A DNA stretch of 64,000 nucleotides, from positions 232,100 through 296,099 of the forward strand of contig BGZK01000745.1 of the NCBI GenBank assembly GCA_005406025.1, given 5' to 3'. Under the pieces are notes generated by a model. It had not been told where the DNA came from. It saw only the letters and a program-made list of their open reading frames with translations, and did not search any database. The first letter of the stretch is position 1; the number at the start of each line of letters is the position of its first letter. Below, in pieces: positions 57,420 through 64,000 of the stretch. This stretch comes from Eumeta japonica (Eukaryota > Arthropoda > Insecta > Lepidoptera > Psychidae). A program made the translations under genes and the position numbers.

Positions 57420-59350
57420 ATATGACCTTTTATCCTCTTCCAAAAAGAGGCCCGTGGCCAGCGGTGAGAGGCCATTATGAGTTATACAAGTAAACGACAA
57501 GCATGTAAATGTGTACTTAATGTAAGTGATTTTTGAGACGGCGGGCGTCTAAATGTCGTAGCGTTATTGTTGCACAAAAATAATCGTTCACAAGTGAGAT
57601 TTCATTTACAATGAATGGGAAATAAAAATCACACAATCTTTAAAAAAAAATATATTAAAGAATAGTTGAGTTTTGTTACTCGCTCTTTAGTTTCCTTATT
57701 TTGCTGGCATATTTTTATTCTTCCAAAAACTAATTTATTTTTATTGCAATACATGTATTAATTTCTTTTCGCTATCTGTAAGGTGTAGACTAAGCAAGCG
57801 AAGAATTAGTGGAATAAAATAAGTATATATATCATTCATAGGTGACTATTACTGACGAGACCACCGATACTGACGTGAAGCCACGGGGTTCGGAGACAAG
57901 TTCAGTAATGCTGCATCACACGGCACTGTGATGTTTAATGTTTCCCTTGTGAATAACTGGTCAAATTTAAAACTATTTTTTCATATTTTCAAAATTCTAA
58001 AATACTTTTATTTCATAGATTATACATAACACTTGAAATACCGAATTATACATTTGCTTAGAAAGCTATTTTCTCTAACAAAAACCAAACAAGAAACTTA
58101 ACGGTAGCTCTTTTAGAATTAAATCATACACAATCACAATAAATATAAAACTATCACAGAAAGAAACAATCCCATACGAAGTCGAACTGGTTATGTCCAC
58201 GTATAGTTATTCCCTAAATAATGAAAATTTCATCATACTTACACTCTTTTCACAAGAAATTGTTTAACAGTGATCTCAAGTTTATTTAAAGGTAACTTTT
58301 ATATGTTCCTTGAACATCTTACACAGTGTCCCTTAAACGAGTTTGTGACTTTATGCAATCGACTGAAAACAGGTTATATTTATATTTCTAGTACAGAATC
58401 TAAATCTATCACTATTTTTTAAAATTGAATTTCAATTCCAAATTTCCTAATCAATATTTCCAAAATAAAAATCCCAACTTTAGAGGTGAGTACTCGATAT
58501 AAATCGAATGGCTTTTGCGACACAAAGGTTCTGGATATAGCCGTGATATGTCACCAGAGCAAAAATATGTACTGCAGAACTAAGCCTCTTCGTCAACTTG
58601 TGACAACCCCATGGAAGTTTTCTCTTATTTATAGTAGCACCGAGTTACAAAAAAATGGGTATTAACCTAATTGATGATTCCCTATCAATATTTCCGAATC
58701 TATGTTTTGCATTTGGAATCGAAAATTTTATATATTTCATTTTTATGTTATCAAGGACTATATGATTTGCAATAAACCATTTCTCCACGAGATAGCAATG
58801 TTCACACTGCTATCTCGTAGAAAAAATAGTTCATTAGGGAGCTGTTGTTTTTTACTTTAAATAACAATCGGGTACTTCTGACGAAAATTTTCTTACTATA
58901 GTCTTTACAAATCAAAAGCTCTAAATCTAAGTTATAACAAAGTGTTTAAGGCCACAACAAACAAAGTTATCATTATAAGATGTACGTAATATGTATAGAA
59001 TTTCGTGTTAAATCAAACATCAGTGCGGGAGTCAAAACTGATTTGCGAGTATTCACGGCCGCTGAACAGATTCCCGGATAGGAAAAGCTAAGTAAAAGCC
59101 CTCGCAAAACACGCCAAAGTTCTAAGCGGCTGATTGAAGTTAGCAGCGAGTCTGGGGCGCATCTACAGCCGAAAATCCTGCTGCTCCAGAAATAAGCAGT
59201 ATTTCTGTGGATTCAAATGGAAAACATTCTTCACGTACGCCTTTAAGTTTGGCTAGAATTCCACAGTAGATAAATACATAAATACACGTCACGATCACAT
59301 CTAGAGGTTGACACGTTCTGTGTTTATCACAACCTAGTTTATTTCGTCCA
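57420..59350. other. AT-rich DNA, no gene seen
   Basis: About 1.9 kb with a small GC-richer patch at 59,030-59,180 and a hairpin at 58,771-58,834 described separately. No ORF of note. Confidence 0.4.
58771..58834. ncRNA. 64-nt imperfect hairpin, miRNA-like
   Basis: AATAAACCATTTCTCCACGA plus GATAGCA pairs with TGCTATCTCGTAG plus AAAAAATAGTTCATT around a 10-nt loop. There are 11 perfect pairs near the loop and then a few mismatches. Length and loop suit a precursor microRNA, but a decayed foldback element in AT-rich DNA is at least as likely. Confidence 0.2.
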
Positions 59351-59359
59351 ATTGCAATT

Positions 59360-59640
59360 TATAAGGCCAGTGGTGACTAAGTGGTTAAGAACGATGCCTT
59401 AGAACCGAAAGGTATTGGGTTCGGAACTCGGACATGAACGAATTGACTAATGAATTTTTACCTGCGATTAAACCCATGTCTTCGTACCGACGGACAGCAC
59501 GTCAAACCGTATGTCATTAAAGTTGTCATTAATATTGATGATAACACGATCGTTAGAAGCTATCGATACGGCCTAGATCAGCAAGAAGGCTCAAAGGCCA
59601 AGCTCATCTAAAATGAAAATATTGTGGGGTGGTTGATGTG
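59360..59640 (+). repeat. tRNA-derived SINE-like element
   Basis: GCCAGTGGTGACTAAGTGG (A-box region, 59,364) and TATTGGGTTCGGAACTCGG (B-box region with one extra G, 59,413) lie at roughly the spacing of a tRNA gene. An unrelated tail follows. The cloverleaf is not complete, so it is a SINE or pseudo-tRNA. Confidence 0.5.
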
Positions 59641-59649
59641 CTTCAGCAG

Positions 59650-61600
59650 TGGGGTGATAGAAAACTGATACAACAGCAAATGCGTCTAACGTTAGGATGT
59701 CGTGTTTTGTAGTGATCTGTTATTGTTTGGGTGTGTTACGACATGCATCAAACACAGAACATAGACCTTCGAAGTGTCTATGTATTATTATATATTACAG
59801 GAATTACAGAAATGAGTACCACAAAATTGGTAGAATCACTTTCCACAGGTAACTATTCGTTAAGTATAACTATCATGTTATTGTTCATATACTAAAACCA
59901 TTAGTTATCAAAAAACAAGAAAAAAGTTTATTATTTACTACTATTTTTATGTCTAACTAATTAAACTATTTAAACGGATGGGCGCCGTGTTGCGGATGTT
60001 TTAAATATTTTGTAGTAATGGGCCAAGTTTTAATTCATTTCTTATACATTTCCAAAAAATTATCATGAAAGCGGCATCTGGAACAGCAAAAATATACATA
60101 TGTTGTATAACGTAAAACACTTAAATGCCAAAAACTTCTTCTATCAGCATTATATAGGAAAATATATATTTATTTTGATGATTACGACTCCGCGTTTTGG
60201 CGAAATCAAATGCAAATTAATTAATCTTGTATAATGCTTTTTAAAATCTATATTTCAAATGTACAAAAACATATATGGAAAATAATATTATTTATTAACC
60301 ACAGCTTCGCTATTATTGAACGTACAATAACTATACGCTTTGTTATTAATCTTGTGTTTGAGCATAACAACGGTACGCAAATCAATATGTATAAGCTATA
60401 TGGAGCGCACAGCACTCTTACGGACGGACTTTACCGGTATAATATAAAAATGTATTAGACGATGAACTGTATAACAAACATTTACCTCGGATGCTGTGCA
60501 CGTAATTTCCGGTACAGACTACGATTTCACCCCCAAGGCGACTAGAAGAGTATATTTCTGGAAAAATTGTTAACCAAGAAGTTGGTCATCTTGAAAAATA
60601 AATTTCCGAACGGAAATATCCGAGTTCAATGAAAAATAAGGATGTTCTTTCTTTTACAGATATCGATGTTACTTGGATATAAAGAGTAAATGAATTACAG
60701 AATATTCGAAGGAAAAAATCCGGAAATATTTTAATACTAAATACTATATTAGATATTACTCTCTATTTGAAACGCAAATTAATGTCTATTTTGAGTCTCA
60801 ATTGGCATTAGTAGATTTTTTTTTAAAATAATTCTTCAAGAAATGGGAGAAAGCCTGCTTCGATTCCTACGAGTGGTATATATCTCCATGATGATAAATA
60901 ATTTATCACAAGTTCCATAAATATTAAATTCGCTGAATTCAGCCAATTTAATACAATTACATTCATTAAAAGTCGTAACCCACGTTCGCATATAATCTTA
61001 CAGTTACAATTGATAGTAAATTTGTAATGCAACGATAATCTTCGTGTAAGTAACTCTATATATTTTTACTTGGAGTGACTAATTCTTGTACTGTACTTGG
61101 AAAAAGGTCTAATGATTTCGATTTAAATTAGTACTTTGATAGAGTTTTAGTTTTAAAGTTATCGATATAGATGCCGTACGTGGAAAAACTCTTCGTCAAA
61201 AATATATTATATTTCTAAGGGTCGCCCTTAAAGCGTCATCTCATAAAATTTTGAGGTAGATTGCGAAGGCGTCAGTAGTATGACTCGTAAGGTCTCAACA
61301 ATAGATAGCACTATGACATGATGACATTTTTCAATATGAAAGCAGAGCATTCAAATTGTACATATCATGTTAGTGTTAAGTATATAAATATTTATTGTAG
61401 GAAATAAATATAGCAACTTTTCTCGTGTGAAGTTATCACACACGAGAAGCTCAAAGACGCCGAAGAGCTCGGTTGCCATGTTAGTGTGGGTTCGAGTTAT
61501 GAGCGCGTCAACCGCAAAATAAGTTACCGTGAGGTTGGCCGGCGGAGCCTTGAGTTCGAACGGGCACGCGTGGAGCGCATTACCTGCGTCCATCCCGCCG
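59650..61600. other. AT-rich DNA, with GC-richer patch at 61,480-61,605
   Basis: No gene recognised. ORFs of 69-80 codons show no family features. Confidence 0.4.
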
Positions 61601-61609
61601 CTTGTCGGT

Positions 61610-62640
61610 CTTTTAAACCGACTTCAAAATTAAAAAGGAGGAGGTTCTAAATTCGACTGTATTTTTTTATATTTGTTACGTAAGAAGTTTCGACTGGGTG
61701 AACCGATTTTGATAATTCTTTTTTTTTTGCAAGCTGGTGCTTCCCATGTGGTCTCATTTCAATTTGGTTTAGTTCTCACAATGGCATCTATGAGAAAATC
61801 ATATGAATCTTAAATTTGCATTAAGTAGGTGCGCGACAAATGGACGAATAACTCAATATCACGCCGACCGATTTCGATAATTCATTTTTATTGAAAAGGA
61901 TGTACTTCAAGAGTACTTTGATGAGAGTTTGGTTAGGTTCCGATTATGGGATCCATGACAATGTAACGGAACTCTTCAATTCTTAGGAGCAAATTAACAA
62001 TACCTTGCCGGATCTTTTATAGGCTATCCGGATATTTGAGTCATCCACCGTAACGTCATTATGGTCAAGTAATTGTCGTAGTTGAATATGATGATAAATG
62101 GAACTCCTTAACGGCTTACAGTAAGGGTACGATCTATGAGCAGCACATTTAGTAGGTTCGCCCATATTCAGACAAATTTGTTAGTGTATTTCAAATTCAC
62201 TAATAATCAAAAAGTAAACAAAAAAAAAACCGACTTCAAAGAAATCTATTCCAAAACAAATAAATATGCCCAAAAAGTAAAAAAAAATAATTGCGTACTT
62301 TTCTACAACTTAATAATCAACTTACTTTTTCTACTCATCAATATGTAGGTACGATCTTTGTGTTTACCACGCAAGAAGGTAGGTACGTACCTATCCACTT
62401 AAAATTTAACTCAACACATACCTATGAATAACAAACAATGATCAAAATATCTTTTCTAAAAGAACTCTAGTTCTCCTAAGTAAAATTAAATGAAAAATAT
62501 TAGACTACTCAAAAGACAATCAAATTATTACGATAAAATAATGTATAGTGACAATCATTGTTATTTTTAGAGTCGGTATCTATTGCTAGATACATTGTAG
62601 TGTTGACTTGGCTGACACCGACTCCAAAAATAACAAATTT
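61610..62640 (+). repeat. Lepidopteran 'ACCGACTTC' repeat, longest copy
   Basis: Starts AAACCGACTTCAAAATTAAA then AAGGAGGAGGTTCTAAATTC, continues GACTGGGTGAACCGATTTTG, CTGGTGCTTCCCATGTGGTC and GCATCTATGAGAAAATCATA. It has a second AAACCGACTTCAAAG at 62,228 and ends GACACCGACTCCAAAAATAA (62,614). A dyad TTGTTATTTTTAGAGTCGGT / ACCGACTCCAAAAATAACAA (62,558-62,580 with 62,614-62,636) marks the right edge. An abundant lepidopteran family without coding sequence; the class is not known to me. Confidence 0.6.
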
Positions 62641-62766
62641 AAAATTTTTTCGGCGAACACATATCGGCGTCCGGCGGATTCGTGACGCGCTATTCGACGT
62701 CTTAAAACGTCAGTGATCAGTTTGCTTCTAATCTTGCAGTTCGATACGTACATACTAATATTTTTT

Positions 62767-63159
62767 GAAGTGAAACTTCTAATGCGACTTCCATCAAGGT
62801 TGCGTTAAATATTTAACGCTACCATGGAGGGGGTATGCGAAAGCACTGTTGCGTTAAATGTTCAACGCTCCTGGGAGGAGGAATAGAAAGACAAAGCGAG
62901 GTAGAATGCGTGGCACTATAACGTATGCGCGTAGTATACCTGTTACAGACCAGCGCGAGCGTCAGCAACGAGTAGCGTCCAATATTCCAACGCAAGAGGG
63001 AGAGAGAAAGAAAGATACACAAAGGTAGAAAGTAGGAGAGAGAAAGAGAGTGAGTCGTAGATTTCGTCTCGCAACTGTTTTTGGCAATTGTAACGTGCGA
63101 CGATAAACGCCATTTCTACCCCTTCCTATTTTCATTTCCACATTACGAAGTTTCACTTC
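62767..63159. mobile_element. MITE with GAAGTGAAACTTC terminal inverted repeats
   Basis: GAAGTGAAACTTCTAATGCG (62,767) and the reverse of CATTACGAAGTTTCACTTC (63,141-63,159) form terminal inverted repeats of 13 perfect bases. Inside, TTGCGTTAAATATTTAACGC (62,800) recurs 49 bp later in diverged form, and a GAGA-rich stretch lies at 62,998-63,050. No transposase. I recall this family from other moths and butterflies. Confidence 0.6.
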
Positions 63160-63359
63160 TTCCGCGCGGAGGGACTCCATGCACTATTTTTTTTTCTACA
63201 TACCTCAATTCTTACCATCGATGTGCTGGCGGTTTTTTTCACCGCTCAGTCACTAAGTATGCGTACTAATAACAAGCTTAACAATTACGCAAAAGTTGCA
63301 TCCGTTTCGTCGTAACGTGCTCGTAAACATTGAACGAAACACTCCTTCCGACACGGTAT

Positions 63360-63790
63360 TCGCTTTGAGTCCATATGTGGGTTTCGCTTCGTCCGCGTCG
63401 TATCACGCGAGCCAGGTCTCGGCACCGGACGGGCGCCGCGCGCGAAATCGACGGCCGACGACATCGCCCCACCCGTCCCGCGGTCGGCCGACGCGTGTTA
63501 AACGAATTGCGTTCATATTGAATTTAGGATATCGCCCGGAGTGGTTATGCGAAAATGATTGATACGGCTTTAGAGCCCGCGAACGACGGCGTGGATTCCT
63601 CGCCTCCCTGATGAGCACATTCATCACGGCTGACAACCGGCGCGCCGGCGCGCGTCGCGCTTCACGACAAATCTATTTACGCTCCGTGTAATATCTGGAG
63701 ATGCGTGTACGCATAATATAAATATTGCGGGGGTTGAGGCGTCGAGGCCGATGTGAATTCGGTCGTAGATCGTCACGGTCGTTTACGTCG
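63360..63790. other. GC-rich repeat-poor block (candidate regulatory DNA)
   Basis: CpG-dense with open frames on both strands (64-88 codons) as expected from composition. Contains the 12-bp palindrome CCGGCGCGCCGG (63,637-63,648). No repeat match in the window. Confidence 0.3.
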
Positions 63791-64000
63791 CTTTTGAAAT
63801 TTTAACGTATCATATTATTAATCAGACTGTGCAGCGAAACATACTCGACATGTTTTTTTTTGAAAATTTCTATATATGTGCGTTCGTTTACGTTTACGTA
63901 AGCTTTCCTCATACAAAAATTAATCATAGAAATTCCGATGGCCCCACTAGGAGCATAAATAATTTGTAAATAAATAATAGCGATGTTTTTCATTTATTAA

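Noticed and set aside
59360..59440. Possible plus-strand tRNA gene
   Set aside because: B box has an extra base and no cloverleaf closes; more like a SINE or pseudo-tRNA.

Overview
ORGANISM AND CHARACTER. The window looks like nuclear DNA of a moth or butterfly (Lepidoptera). It is AT-rich, with no bacterial gene density, no operons and no long conserved open reading frame on either strand. The lepidopteran call rests on several repeat families that I recognise as typical of the order: a tRNA-derived SINE with a 'TGGCGCA...GGGTTCG' head and a 'CTGGGTGTTT...CTAGATGG' tail (47.2-47.47 kb), Helitron-like ends of the 'GCGGGC..AGCCGCGG..AAAGCTAGT' type, the 'ACCGACTTCAAAAAGGAGGAGG' repeat, and five copies of one LINE 3' end. 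I found no convincing host protein-coding exon and no intact tRNA, rRNA or CRISPR array. This is most simply an intergenic or long intronic stretch. || LAYOUT. 0-6 kb: AT-rich DNA with one Helitron-type fragment and an odd 2.7-5.06 kb block, in which a broken BEL/Pao reverse-transcriptase fragment is flanked by roughly 150-bp degenerate repeats. 6-18 kb: GC-richer low-repeat blocks alternate with Helitron-like fragments, a 'tail' repeat, a foldback MITE, LINE 3' ends and SINE-like elements; the 17.3-18.0 kb GC block holds a striking 77-nt hairpin. 18-30 kb: mostly AT-rich and featureless, broken by GC blocks, a 20-bp perfect hairpin, tail repeats, a Helitron with a purine-rich array, and a SINE. 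30-35 kb: three more LINE 3' ends and a Helitron placed right after one of them. 35-47 kb: more GC-rich blocks (a CGCCCG minisatellite, a 22-bp heat-shock-element-like palindrome, a TATA box). 47-55 kb: SINE, decayed mariner no. 1, foldback MITE, decayed mariner no. 2 with visible terminal inverted repeats and TA duplication, then a Helitron. 55-64 kb: hypothetical ORFs, a SINE, the ACCGACT repeat, a TIR-bearing MITE and a terminal GC-rich block. || HOW IT FITS TOGETHER. There are no cooperating host genes to describe. The striking large-scale structure is the alternation of short CpG-containing, repeat-poor blocks every few kilobases with AT-rich repeat-filled DNA. That arrangement is what one expects of a regulatory landscape (enhancers) around a developmental gene outside the window, but without an alignment this is inference. 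All transposon coding remnants seen (two mariner, one BEL/Pao, five LINE ends) are broken, so none could move itself.
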